This document shows, piece after piece, positions 8,345 to 16,846 of a stretch of DNA of 64,000 nt. A program made the position numbers and the translations under genes. Position 1 is the first letter of the stretch; each line of letters opens with the position of its first letter. The stretch lies in assembly GCA_031277805.1 (NCBI GenBank), contig JAITLR010000009.1:682001-746000 (forward strand), read 5' to 3'. Source of the stretch: Comamonas sp. GTDB taxonomy: Bacteria > Pseudomonadota > Gammaproteobacteria > Burkholderiales > Burkholderiaceae_C. The notes beneath the pieces are model-generated. The model saw nothing but the letters and a program-made list of their open reading frames with translations, was not told the origin of the DNA and did not search any database.

Positions 8345-10747
8345 TCAGTTGCGTACCGGCTTGCCGGTGTTCAGCATGCCCAGGATGCGTTCATGGGTCT
8401 TGGGGTGGGCAATCAGATGACAGAAAGCCTTGCGCTCCAGGCTCATCAGATAGGCCTCATCCACCAGCGTGCCCGCATCCACATCACCACCGCAGACCAC
8501 ATTGGCGATCAGGCTGGCGATGTGCTGGTCGAATTCGCTGATGAAGCCGCCGTCGCGCATATTGACCAGCGAGCCCTTGATCGTGGCCTGGCCGCTGCGG
8601 CCCGCCACGGGGAAGCTGCGCTTGTGCGGCGCACGCCAGCCGCTGGCCGCCATGGACTTGGCTTCGTTGATGGCAACGAACAGCACCTCATCCTTGTGAG
8701 CCACGACGATGTCGCTGTCCAGCAGATAGCCGAGCTTGCGCGACTCGATGGCGCTGGTGCCCACCTTGGCCATTGCCGCGGCGGTAAAGCCTTCGGTCAG
8801 GAAAGGCAGCAAATCCTTGCCGGTGCTGGTGGCGGCATTCTCGGCAGCGCGGCGGGCGATATAGGTCAGGCCGCCGGCACCGGGCACAAGGCCCACACCG
8901 ACTTCCACCAGACCGATATAGCTTTCCATATGGGCTACGCGGCGGGCCGAGTAGACCGCCATTTCGCAACCGCCGCCCAGTGCCAGCCCGTGAATGGCAG
9001 ACACCACGGGCACTTGCGCATAGCGCAGGCGCAGCATCAGGTTCTGCAGCTCCTGCTCGATGCTCTCGATGGCATCGGCGCCGCCGATCACAAAGGCTGG
9101 CATGGTGGCTTCCAGGTCGGCGCCCACACTGAAGGGGGAATCGCCGGACCAGATGACCATGCCGTCGAAGTCGCTCTCGGCTGTATCCACGGCCTCCATC
9201 AGACCTTCCATGACCTCGGGGCTGATGGCGTGCATCTTGTTCTTGATGCTGGCAATCAGTACCTGGCCGTCGAGAGTCCAGGTGCGCAGCGCCTTGGTTT
9301 CGGCAATCGTCGTGCCTGCCGTCTGCCAGTCGGGCAGACTGGTTTCACCCAGCAGCTTTTCGGGGAAGATCTGGCGCTCATACACGGGCAGCACTCGGCG
9401 CGGCACGAATTGGTTCTGCGCAGGGCTCCACGAGCCATTGCCCGTATGCACGCCGCCAGCCTCGGCCACCGGGCCTTCGAAGACCCATTGGGGCAGCGGT
9501 GCCTTGCACAGTGCCTTGCCGGCATCAATGTCCTCCTGGATCATCTTGGCCACATCCAGCCAGCCGGCTTCCTGCCACAGCTCGAACGGACCCTGCTTCA
9601 TGCCGAAGCCCCAGCGCATGGCCTGGTCCACATCGCGTGCGCAATCAGCAATGGATTGCAGATGCACGGCGGCATAGTGGAAGCTGTTGCGCAAAATGGC
9701 CCAGAGAAACTGGCCCTCCTTGCCCTCGGCATTGCGCAGCAGCTTCAGGCGCTCTGCGGCAGGCTTTTTGAGCATGCGCCCGTAGACCTCGTCGGCCTTG
9801 CCGCCAGCCGGAATGTAGTCCTCGCTGTCGAGCTCGAACTGGAAGATGTCGCGGCCGACCTTCTTGTAGAAGCCCTTCTTGGTCTTCTGGCCCAGGTTGC
9901 CCAGCTCGATCAGCTTGGCCAGCACGGGCGGCGTGCCGAAGCTGCCGTAGAAGGGATCGGTCTCCAGGCTCAGATTGTCCTGCAGCGTCTTGACGACATG
10001 GGCCATGGTGTCCAGGCCCACCACGTCGGCAGTGCGGAAGGTGCCCGAGGAAGCGCGGCCCAGCTTCTTGCCCGTGAGGTCATCCACCACATCGAAGGAC
10101 AGGCCGAAGTTCTCGACCTCCTTCATCGTGGACAGCATGCCGGCAATGCCGATGCGGTTGGCGATGAAGTTGGGCGTATCCTTGGCGCGAACCACGCTCT
10201 TGCCCAGGCCGCTGGTCACAAAGGCCTCGAGCTGATCCAGCACTTCGGGCCTAGTGGTCGGCGTGTTGATCAGCTCCACCAGCGGCATATAGCGCGGCGG
10301 GTTGAAGAAGTGGATGCCGCAGAAACGCGGCTTGATGGCGTCGGGCAGCGCTTCGCTGAGCTTGGTGATGGACAGGCCCGAAGTGTTGGACGCGACCAGC
10401 GCATGCTTGGCCACAAAGGGGGCGATCTTGTGATACAGATCGAGCTTCCAGTCCATGCGCTCGGCAATGGCCTCGATGATGAGGTCACAGCCCTTGAGCA
10501 GCTTCATGTGCTCTTCGTAGTTGGCCGGCTGGATCAGGTCCACATCCTCGGCCACACCAATCGGCGAGGGCTTGAGCTTCTTGAGATTGGCAATGGCACG
10601 CTCGGCAATACCGCTCTTGCTGCCCTCCTTGGCGGGCAGATCGAACAGGATGACCGGCGCCTTGACATTGACCAGATGGGCCGCGATCTGCGCACCCATC
10701 ACGCCCGCGCCCAGCACGGCGACTTTTTTCACATTGAATCGGGACAT
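8345..10747 (-). CDS. 3-hydroxyacyl-CoA dehydrogenase/enoyl-CoA hydratase fusion
   Basis: This 800-residue bifunctional beta-oxidation enzyme has the dehydrogenase first and the hydratase last. This is the domain order of FadN/YusL-type proteins and the reverse of E. coli FadB. The NAD-binding motif GAGVMG is at residues 13-18. HFFNPPRYMPLVELI marks the dehydrogenase core, a second HAD C-terminal domain follows, and the crotonase domain contains ALGGGCEMA and VEVGVGLVPGAGG. It would oxidise 3-hydroxyacyl-CoA with NAD and hydrate enoyl-CoA. It sits between the DUF2147 gene and the thiolase. A very long open frame on the opposite strand here is a composition artefact. Confidence 0.93.
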   Translation of the reverse strand: MSRFNVKKVAVLGAGVMGAQIAAHLVNVKAPVILFDLPAKEGSKSGIAERAIANLKKLKPSPIGVAEDVDLIQPANYEEHMKLLKGCDLIIEAIAERMDWKLDLYHKIAPFVAKHALVASNTSGLSITKLSEALPDAIKPRFCGIHFFNPPRYMPLVELINTPTTRPEVLDQLEAFVTSGLGKSVVRAKDTPNFIANRIGIAGMLSTMKEVENFGLSFDVVDDLTGKKLGRASSGTFRTADVVGLDTMAHVVKTLQDNLSLETDPFYGSFGTPPVLAKLIELGNLGQKTKKGFYKKVGRDIFQFELDSEDYIPAGGKADEVYGRMLKKPAAERLKLLRNAEGKEGQFLWAILRNSFHYAAVHLQSIADCARDVDQAMRWGFGMKQGPFELWQEAGWLDVAKMIQEDIDAGKALCKAPLPQWVFEGPVAEAGGVHTGNGSWSPAQNQFVPRRVLPVYERQIFPEKLLGETSLPDWQTAGTTIAETKALRTWTLDGQVLIASIKNKMHAISPEVMEGLMEAVDTAESDFDGMVIWSGDSPFSVGADLEATMPAFVIGGADAIESIEQELQNLMLRLRYAQVPVVSAIHGLALGGGCEMAVYSARRVAHMESYIGLVEVGVGLVPGAGGLTYIARRAAENAATSTGKDLLPFLTEGFTAAAMAKVGTSAIESRKLGYLLDSDIVVAHKDEVLFVAINEAKSMAASGWRAPHKRSFPVAGRSGQATIKGSLVNMRDGGFISEFDQHIASLIANVVCGGDVDAGTLVDEAYLMSLERKAFCHLIAHPKTHERILGMLNTGKPVRN

Positions 10748-10828
10748 GAGCTATGTTCCATTAAGGGCCAGCGGCCTTGCCACGAACAAAGCATGGGGCT
10801 GAGGCGCTGGCTGTTTTTGTCTTGAGAT

Positions 10829-11272
10829 TTACTGAACGCGAATCCAGGTCTGCGTACGCCAGAAAGGACCGATGGAGCCGCGTACTTCGAGCTTCTTGCC
10901 CTCGTCCACAGGCGTCAGGCGCACGGTGTAGGTCTTGCCGTTTTCGGGGTCGAGAATCTTGCCGCCCTCCCAGACTTCCTTGCCTTCGACCTTCTTGACA
11001 TTGCTGATCAGCGTCATGCCGACCACGGGCTTGTCCTTGAGGTCGTCCTTGCACTCGGTGCACAGCGCATGCGGATCGGCACCCTTGCGCAGCAGGGCCT
11101 GCACCTTGCCGGTGACCACGCCGTTGGCTTCGGTGATGTTGACCTCGGCCTTGGGCGTTCCTTCCTTCTCGTCGATGCTGCGCCACACGCCCACGGGCGT
11201 CATCTGCGCCCAGGCCGCGGACCAACCACCAACTACCAAAACCAGAGCAGCTACCGCTTGAATCTTCTTCAT
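10829..11272 (-). CDS. DUF2147 secreted protein
   Basis: This 147-residue protein starts with a clear Sec signal peptide (MKKIQAVAALVLVVGGWSAA, cleaved after AWA near residue 22). It then has the DUF2147 fold, starting MTPVGVWRSIDEKEG and containing LCTECKDDLKDKPVVGM with a CxxC pair. DUF2147 proteins are small periplasmic lipocalin-like beta-barrels that recur beside fatty-acid and polyhydroxyalkanoate genes; no activity is established. Its place between acyl-CoA dehydrogenase and the HAD/ECH fusion, 81 bases from each, suggests a role in handling or sensing the lipid substrate outside the cytoplasm. Confidence 0.85.
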   Translation of the reverse strand: MKKIQAVAALVLVVGGWSAAWAQMTPVGVWRSIDEKEGTPKAEVNITEANGVVTGKVQALLRKGADPHALCTECKDDLKDKPVVGMTLISNVKKVEGKEVWEGGKILDPENGKTYTVRLTPVDEGKKLEVRGSIGPFWRTQTWIRVQ

Positions 11273-11353
11273 ATCCGGATTCCTTTAATCTGAATTTCAG
11301 GATGAATCAGCGCATGCAGCTCCCATTTCAGGAGCAGCATGCTTTCGGGAGCG

Positions 11354-13150
11354 TCAGGCCAGAGCGGCGTCGGTGTCCATCAGGGACTTGCTGCCGGCAC
11401 GCGCGGTGCGCATCAGCGATGCGGTTTCGGGGAAGAGCTTGGCAAAGTAGAAACGTGCGGTCTGCAGCTTGGCCAGGTAGAACGGATCGCTGTTGCCGTT
11501 GCCGATCTCACGCAGCGCCACTTGCGCCATGCGGGCAAACAGATAGCCGAACACCAGGTGACCGGCAACGCGCAGATAGTCCACCGATGCGGAGCCCACC
11601 TCGTCAGGGTTCTGCATACCCTTGAAACCGATTTCGGTGGTGAACTTGGTCATCTGGTCGCCCAGTGTGGCGATGGGCGTGATGAACTCGCTCATCTTCT
11701 CGTTGACGCCTTCTTCCTCGACCAGCTTGGCGATCAGCTTGCCGAACTTCTTGAGCGTCGCGCCCTGGTTGCCCAGGATCTTGCGGCCCAGCAGGTCCAG
11801 CGCCTGCACGCCGTTCGTGCCTTCATAGATCATGTTGATGCGGTTGTCGCGCACGAACTGCTCCATGCCCCACTCGGTGATGAAGCCATGGCCGCCATAG
11901 ACCTGCTGGCAGGCCGTGGTGGAGATCCAGCCGTTGTCGGTGATGAAGGCCTTGACGATGGGCGTCAGCAGTGCCACCAGATCGGCACTGTCCTTGCGCA
12001 CTTTTTCGTCGGGGTGGTTGAGTTCGGTGTCGATCAGCAAGGCGCTGAAGGTGGACAGCGCGCGACCGCCTTCGGCATAGGCCTTGGCCGTCATCAGCAT
12101 GCGGCGCACATCGGGGTGGACGATGATGGGGTCGGCCGGCTTGTCCTTGGCCTTGGTGCCCGACAGGCTGCGCATCTGCAGGCGGTCCTTGGCATAGGCC
12201 AGTGCATTCTGGAACGCCACTTCGGTCAGGCCCAGCGACTGGTTGCCCACGCCCAGGCGCGCGGCATTCATCATCACGAACATGGCTTGCAGGCCCTTGT
12301 TGGGCTCGCCCACCAGTGTGCCGATGGCGCCATCGATATTGATCTGTGCCGTGGCATTGCCGTGGATGCCCATCTTGTGCTCCAGTGCACCGCAGAAGAT
12401 GGGGTTGCGTTCGCCCAGCGAGCCATCGGCGTTCACATGGAACTTGGGCACGACAAACAGGCTGATGCCCTTGGAGCCGACAGGCGCATCGGGCAAGCGA
12501 GCCAACACCAGGTGCACGATGTTGTCGGTGAAGTCATGCTCGCCGGCCGAGATGAAAATCTTGTTGCCAGTGATCTTGTAGGTGCCGTCGGCCTGAGGCT
12601 CAGCCTTGGTGCGCAGCAGACCCAGGTCGGTACCGCAGTGGGGCTCGGTCAGACACATGGTGCCGGTCCACTCGCCGCTGGTCAGCTTGCCCAGATAGGT
12701 TTTTTTCTGCTCGGGCGTGCCATAGGCATGCAGGGCTTCATAAGCGCCGTGCGACAGGCCGGGATACATGGTCCAGGCCTGGTTGGCGCTGTTGAGCATT
12801 TCATACAACGCCGAGTTCAGCGCCATGGGCAGGCCCTGGCCGCCATATTCGGGATCGCAGGACAGAGCCGGCCAACCACCTTCCACGAACTGAGCATAGG
12901 CTTCCTTGAAGCCCTTGGGCGTGGTGACTTCGTGGGTGCTCTTGTCCAGTGTGCAGCCTTCGGCATCGCCGCTGATGTTCAGCGGGAAGGTCACATTGGC
13001 GGCGAACTTGCCCGCTTCTTCCAGCACGGCATTGATGGTGTCCACGTCCACATCCGCATGCTTGGGCATTTGCTGATAGGACTCGGTGACCTTGAAAACC
13101 TCATGCATGAGGAATTGCATATCACGCAGTGGTGGGTTGTAGCTGGGCAT
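11354..13150 (-). CDS. Acyl-CoA dehydrogenase, large C-terminal-extended class
   Basis: This 598-residue FAD enzyme catalyses the first oxidation of beta-oxidation. It is about 200 residues longer than classical acyl-CoA dehydrogenases and has the extra C-terminal domain seen in the DmdC/FadE5-like class. MCLTEPHCGTDLG is the flavin/substrate motif, and IYEGTNGVQALDLLGRK carries the likely catalytic glutamate and the FAD-binding end. It follows the TetR regulator by 47 bases and opens the catabolic run. Family naming often calls such proteins 3-methylmercaptopropionyl-CoA dehydrogenase, but this context favours general fatty acids. Confidence 0.92.
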   Translation of the reverse strand: MPSYNPPLRDMQFLMHEVFKVTESYQQMPKHADVDVDTINAVLEEAGKFAANVTFPLNISGDAEGCTLDKSTHEVTTPKGFKEAYAQFVEGGWPALSCDPEYGGQGLPMALNSALYEMLNSANQAWTMYPGLSHGAYEALHAYGTPEQKKTYLGKLTSGEWTGTMCLTEPHCGTDLGLLRTKAEPQADGTYKITGNKIFISAGEHDFTDNIVHLVLARLPDAPVGSKGISLFVVPKFHVNADGSLGERNPIFCGALEHKMGIHGNATAQINIDGAIGTLVGEPNKGLQAMFVMMNAARLGVGNQSLGLTEVAFQNALAYAKDRLQMRSLSGTKAKDKPADPIIVHPDVRRMLMTAKAYAEGGRALSTFSALLIDTELNHPDEKVRKDSADLVALLTPIVKAFITDNGWISTTACQQVYGGHGFITEWGMEQFVRDNRINMIYEGTNGVQALDLLGRKILGNQGATLKKFGKLIAKLVEEEGVNEKMSEFITPIATLGDQMTKFTTEIGFKGMQNPDEVGSASVDYLRVAGHLVFGYLFARMAQVALREIGNGNSDPFYLAKLQTARFYFAKLFPETASLMRTARAGSKSLMDTDAALA

Positions 13151-13197
13151 TTGTCTTCTCCTGTGCTTTGGTGATGTGGATAGAGTCTCTGGCCGCC

Positions 13198-14037
13198 TTA
13201 TGCGTCCAGGGGCTTGGTGGCATAACAGGCCAAAATATTGTTGAAGCCTGTTTTGGCGCGCTCCATGGAGCCCTCGCTGCGCAGAAAGCGCGCCTCATAG
13301 TGCAGGGCCAGAATCAGGCCGTGAATCTCGAACAAAAGCTGGTTTTCATCGACATCGGCACGCAGATCACCGCACTCGCGGCTCTGCACGATCGTGCGGC
13401 GCATGGCGGCGTGCCAGGTGCTGACAGACTCGACCAGCGCATCGCGCACGGGGCCGGTGCGATCATCGAACTCGACAGCGCCGCTGATGTAGATGCAACC
13501 CGAGTCGATTTCCAGAGAGCTGCGCTGCATCCAGTTGTCGAACAGCGCCCGCAGACGAGGGATGCCGCGAGGCGCTTCAATCGCGGGGTAGAACACTTCC
13601 TGCTCGAAGCGGTCGTGGTATTCATGAACCACGGAGATCTGCAGTTCCTCGCGCGAGCCGAAATGGGCAAACACGCCCGATTTGCTCATCCCCGTGAGTT
13701 CGGCAATCGCACCGATGGACAAGCCCTCCAGGCCGATATGGGTTGCCAGGCCGAGTGCAGCCTCCACAATCGTGGCCTTGGTCTGCTGACCCTTGGCCAG
13801 GGTACGGCTGCTGGAGCCTGCAGAGCGCTGCCTGGGATTTGCCAGGTCTTGCGTGAGAGCCTCGCCTTGGGCAGACTTGTGCACCGCTGTTGCCGGTGCG
13901 CTCTTGCCTGCCTCGGCCTTCACCCCAAGCAAGGCCCCTGCAGCCCGCGCCGAGCGGGTCGAGGCTCGACCAGCCACTGCACCGGCCTTGGGCGCTGCAC
14001 GAGAGGTCGAAGAACGGGTGACGGGAGACGAAGCCAT
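13198..14037 (-). CDS. TetR-family regulator with long basic N-terminal tail
   Basis: This 279-residue repressor-type protein heads the fatty-acid operon. The TetR helix-turn-helix lies around residues 85-130 (TIVEAALGLATHIG ... GMSKSGVFAHFGSREEL), followed by a ligand-binding domain. The first 75 or so residues are an Ala/Ser/Arg/Lys-rich, probably disordered tail absent from ordinary TetR proteins. ATG 14037 is chosen because the alternative at 14076 would place the palindrome at 14052-14065 inside the gene. That palindrome, 15 bases upstream, is the probable operator, implying autoregulation and control of the genes below. An acyl-CoA ligand is likely by context. Confidence 0.87.
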   Translation of the reverse strand: MASSPVTRSSTSRAAPKAGAVAGRASTRSARAAGALLGVKAEAGKSAPATAVHKSAQGEALTQDLANPRQRSAGSSSRTLAKGQQTKATIVEAALGLATHIGLEGLSIGAIAELTGMSKSGVFAHFGSREELQISVVHEYHDRFEQEVFYPAIEAPRGIPRLRALFDNWMQRSSLEIDSGCIYISGAVEFDDRTGPVRDALVESVSTWHAAMRRTIVQSRECGDLRADVDENQLLFEIHGLILALHYEARFLRSEGSMERAKTGFNNILACYATKPLDA

Positions 14038-14051
14038 GCAATATCCAATAA

Positions 14052-14065
14052 AACGAACGTTCGTT
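14052..14065. promoter_or_regulatory. Probable TetR operator palindrome
   Basis: The 14-base sequence AACGAACGTTCGTT is a perfect palindrome 15 bases upstream of the TetR start codon. This is the size and position expected for a TetR-family operator. Binding by this regulator is inferred. Confidence 0.7.
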
Positions 14066-14254
14066 CTATTTTGCACAAGTTTCGCCAGCCCACCGATGCC
14101 ATCAAGGGTAAATACCTAGCATTTAAGAGCCAGGCTTTCCCTAGTGGAACAAGATCCACCAAAGCCTTGTTTCATCAAAAAGCCTCACGCTTGCCCACTT
14201 CGCGTGGCAGCAGCCCCGAAGGAACCGCCTATTGCCTTGGGACGCCCGGCGGCA

Positions 14255-14290
14255 ATAAAAAACGCCGCCAGCCAAAGACTGCGGCGTTTT
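14255..14290 (-). terminator. Rho-independent terminator after slmA
   Basis: Read on the minus strand, AAAACGCCGC pairs across a 12-base loop with GCGGCGTTTT, followed by further Ts. It lies about 50 bases beyond the slmA stop and insulates the TetR operon from it. Confidence 0.85.
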
Positions 14291-14336
14291 CCATGTGGCA
14301 TTTTCCATGCAGCGCTGACATCGGTCAGCGCGGCCC

Positions 14337-15032
14337 TCAAACCACAACCATCATGGCCAAGCTGGCATCCAGATGCTCGGTCGGCGCGCGACGGAAGCCC
14401 GAGCGCGCATAGCGCTGCAGACGACCCAGTGCAAACGATGTCAGCACGCTGGCCGCTACCGAGGCTTCCGCTGTTGGCGTGGCCGACCCCATGGCACCGG
14501 CCGCAGGGCGCAGGCACTGGCGCAGCGTGGACTCGATACGGTCGAAGAATTGGTTCATGCGTGCCTGCAGGCGCTCATGCTCGAACACGATGGCATCACC
14601 GACCATCACGCGCACCATGCCAGGGTTCTTCTCGCCGAATTGCAGCAGCAGAGCAATCACGCGGTTGGCATTGCGCACACCTTCGATCGGGTCGTGCGGA
14701 GCATCAGGTATTTCACGGCCCACGATTTGCTGCACCAGCGAGAAGACCGACTGTTCGATGAACTCGATCAGGCCCTCGAACATCTGCGCCTTGCTGGCGA
14801 AATGGCGATACAGAGCGGCTTCGCTCACGCTCAGATGAGCGGCCAGCGCAGCCGTGGTGATGCGGTCGGCACCGGGCTTTTCCAGCATGGTGGCCAGGGC
14901 CTGCAGGATTTGCTCTCGGCGTTCACCGGGCTTTGGGCGCTTGCGCGCAGGTGCCAGGGCAGGAGTGACATTGGCGCCCTCTGCTGGATTTTCAATAATG
15001 GAAACAGGCGACAGAACTTCAGACTCAGACAT
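14337..15032 (-). CDS. slmA: Nucleoid occlusion factor SlmA-like TetR protein
   Basis: This 231-residue TetR-fold protein matches the SlmA type, which binds DNA around the chromosome and blocks FtsZ assembly over the nucleoid. KRPKPGERREQILQALATML opens the DNA-binding domain and LSVSEAALYRHFASKAQMFEGLIEFIE is the recognition region, close to the SlmA signature. The N-terminal 40 residues are a Pro/Ala/Glu-rich extension. ATG 15032 fits this family; the open frame to 15194 is non-conserved in style. It lies downstream of the two-component genes and argB on the same strand and has its own terminator. Confidence 0.85.
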   Translation of the reverse strand: MSESEVLSPVSIIENPAEGANVTPALAPARKRPKPGERREQILQALATMLEKPGADRITTAALAAHLSVSEAALYRHFASKAQMFEGLIEFIEQSVFSLVQQIVGREIPDAPHDPIEGVRNANRVIALLLQFGEKNPGMVRVMVGDAIVFEHERLQARMNQFFDRIESTLRQCLRPAAGAMGSATPTAEASVAASVLTSFALGRLQRYARSGFRRAPTEHLDASLAMMVVV

Positions 15033-15208
15033 AGGCGACTCAGTATTTGCAGCAATTTTCTCACAGCCACTTGCACTGTTAAGCACAGGACTGCCCTCTG
15101 TCGGCAGGTTGTCAGGTACGCCCAGACATGTCGCATGGACATGTGGATATATCTCCGCCCCGAATTCACAACCTCCGCTCTCACCAACTCCCAAGGGTAA
15201 CCGAGAAA

Positions 15209-16708
15209 TCAGGCTCGCCTGCCTTCAGATATATCAACACTGCCTTCCGAAACCGGTTGCACTGGTAATTCAAGTCTCACCAATAAACCCCTGCCAAAGC
15301 TACCGTCGGCAAAACTGAGGACGCCCTGGTGCAACTGGGTAATCTCGTCGGCAATCGCCAAACCCAGTCCGGTACCCTCTTCCGCCACACCTTGAGCGCG
15401 ATAAAAACGCTGGGTAATCTGGCTGCGTTCCTCTTCGGGAACGCCCGGCCCGTCATCATCCACTTCGACAAATGCCCATTGCTCGACCCCAGGCTGGTTG
15501 AGCAAACAAACATCGTCCGTGCCCAGAGGCTTGGCTCGCAAACCGCAGCCCAGCGTCACACTGCCACCTTTTGGCGTGTATTTGATGGCGTTTTCCACCA
15601 GATTGGAGACCAGTTCGCGCAGCAGCCAGCTATGCCCCCAGACCGAGGCTGGCTGCACCTCCAGACCAAAGTCCAGCCCTTTGGCAGATGCCCTGTCGAT
15701 GAAGGCTTCCAGCATGCTTTCGCACAGCTCTTTGAGATCCACCTCCTGCAGCGGCTGCACCTCAGCATTGCGTGCGTCGGCACGTGACAGCGCCAGCAGC
15801 TGACGCGCAAGCTGGGAGGTACGGCGTGTGGCATCGCGCAGTTGCTCGATCTGCTCCACATTGAGCACGACCTGGGCCTGCTCGCCACTGCGCTTGGCGA
15901 TGCGCTGCGCCTCCTGGGCGTTCAAGGCCCAGGCCTCGACCTGTGCCTGCAGCGCTGCCAGCGGCGTGCGCAGTTGATGGGCGGCATCGGCCACAAAGCG
16001 GCGCTGACCTTCGGCCTGCGCATTGACCAGAGAGAACAGGCGATTGAGCGATCTGACCAGCGGGCGCACCTCGGCGGGAGAGGTTTCCTCGTTGATGGGA
16101 CTCAAATCCCGTGGCGAGCGACGCTCCACTGCCTGGGTCAGCTTGTGCAAGGGCTTGAAAGCGCGGCTGACCGACCAGTAAATCGCCACGGCCGCGCCGG
16201 CAATCAGCAGCAGATTGGGCAGCAGCACATGCATGAGCAGCTGGCGCACCCACTGCTGGCGCACATCGGAGCTATCGGCCAGCATGACGACCATCTCGCC
16301 CGCACCATAGGTTTCCGCCTTGAGCACGCCGACACGGTAGGTCACGCCGTCATGCTCCTGACTGTGGAACTCGGCCGTACCCGTCGCCGGCACATCAAAG
16401 CGGATCCAGGCATCGCCCGCCACCACATGGCCGCGCAGGTCCCCGATGGCATATCCCACCTCATCACCCTGGCTGCGCAGAAAGTCCTCGATTGCCGGCG
16501 TCAACGACACCAGGGGTGGCGTATCGTCGGCAATCGAAGGCGCCAGCACCGAGTCCGCCAATGCAGGCAGCAGACGCAGCAGACGCTGGTCATGCTGGGT
16601 GGACGCCTCGTCAGCTGCGCTGTAACTGAACCAGCCGCCCATGGCCGCCAGCAGCATCAAAGGCACCAGCAGTAAAACAAGCAGGCGAAAGCGCAGATTG
16701 GCGGTCAT
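15209..16708 (-). CDS. Sensor histidine kinase, TctE/QseC-like
   Basis: This 499-residue membrane kinase has one helix at 8-25, a periplasmic sensor of about 130 residues, a second helix at about 160-180 and a HAMP-like linker. The dimerisation box FVADAAHQLRTPL has the phospho-acceptor H244. The ATPase domain contains ELVSNLVENAIKYTP (N box), DDDGPGVP (G1) and GTGLGLAIAD (G2). The layout matches TctE-type kinases that sense carboxylates, but no tricarboxylate transport genes adjoin it, so the signal is unknown. The partner regulator lies upstream; the 138-base AT-rich gap carries repeat sequences. Confidence 0.9.
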   Translation of the reverse strand: MTANLRFRLLVLLLVPLMLLAAMGGWFSYSAADEASTQHDQRLLRLLPALADSVLAPSIADDTPPLVSLTPAIEDFLRSQGDEVGYAIGDLRGHVVAGDAWIRFDVPATGTAEFHSQEHDGVTYRVGVLKAETYGAGEMVVMLADSSDVRQQWVRQLLMHVLLPNLLLIAGAAVAIYWSVSRAFKPLHKLTQAVERRSPRDLSPINEETSPAEVRPLVRSLNRLFSLVNAQAEGQRRFVADAAHQLRTPLAALQAQVEAWALNAQEAQRIAKRSGEQAQVVLNVEQIEQLRDATRRTSQLARQLLALSRADARNAEVQPLQEVDLKELCESMLEAFIDRASAKGLDFGLEVQPASVWGHSWLLRELVSNLVENAIKYTPKGGSVTLGCGLRAKPLGTDDVCLLNQPGVEQWAFVEVDDDGPGVPEEERSQITQRFYRAQGVAEEGTGLGLAIADEITQLHQGVLSFADGSFGRGLLVRLELPVQPVSEGSVDISEGRRA

Positions 16709-16737
16709 TCAAAGTGAATCTGGAAAGCGAGAGAAAA

Positions 16738-16845
16738 GATAGCTATCAATACCAGAGCTGGCTGCGCTCTTTATGCAATGTATTCAATATCAAATGCATC
16801 GAAATTGCATATTCATCAAGCGCAAGCCGCTATTCATTCAAGAGT
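16738..16845. repeat. Dispersed hairpin repeat pair, copy b (degenerate)
   Basis: This AT-rich gap between the kinase and response-regulator genes has GATAGCTATCAATA at one end. At the other it has CAAGCGCAAGCCGCTATTCATT, related to the element at 36829-36914. The arms are imperfect inverted copies about 70 bases apart. Confidence 0.45.
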
Positions 16846-16846
16846 C

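Noticed and set aside
6728..10825. A 1365-codon open frame on the plus strand
   Set aside because: It lies opposite the well-supported hydrolase, thiolase and HAD/ECH genes. Its product is rich in His, Gln, Arg and Gly without any domain, as expected from the antisense frame of high-GC codons.
11339..13174. A 611-codon open frame on the plus strand
   Set aside because: It mirrors the acyl-CoA dehydrogenase gene codon for codon on the other strand and shows only composition bias.
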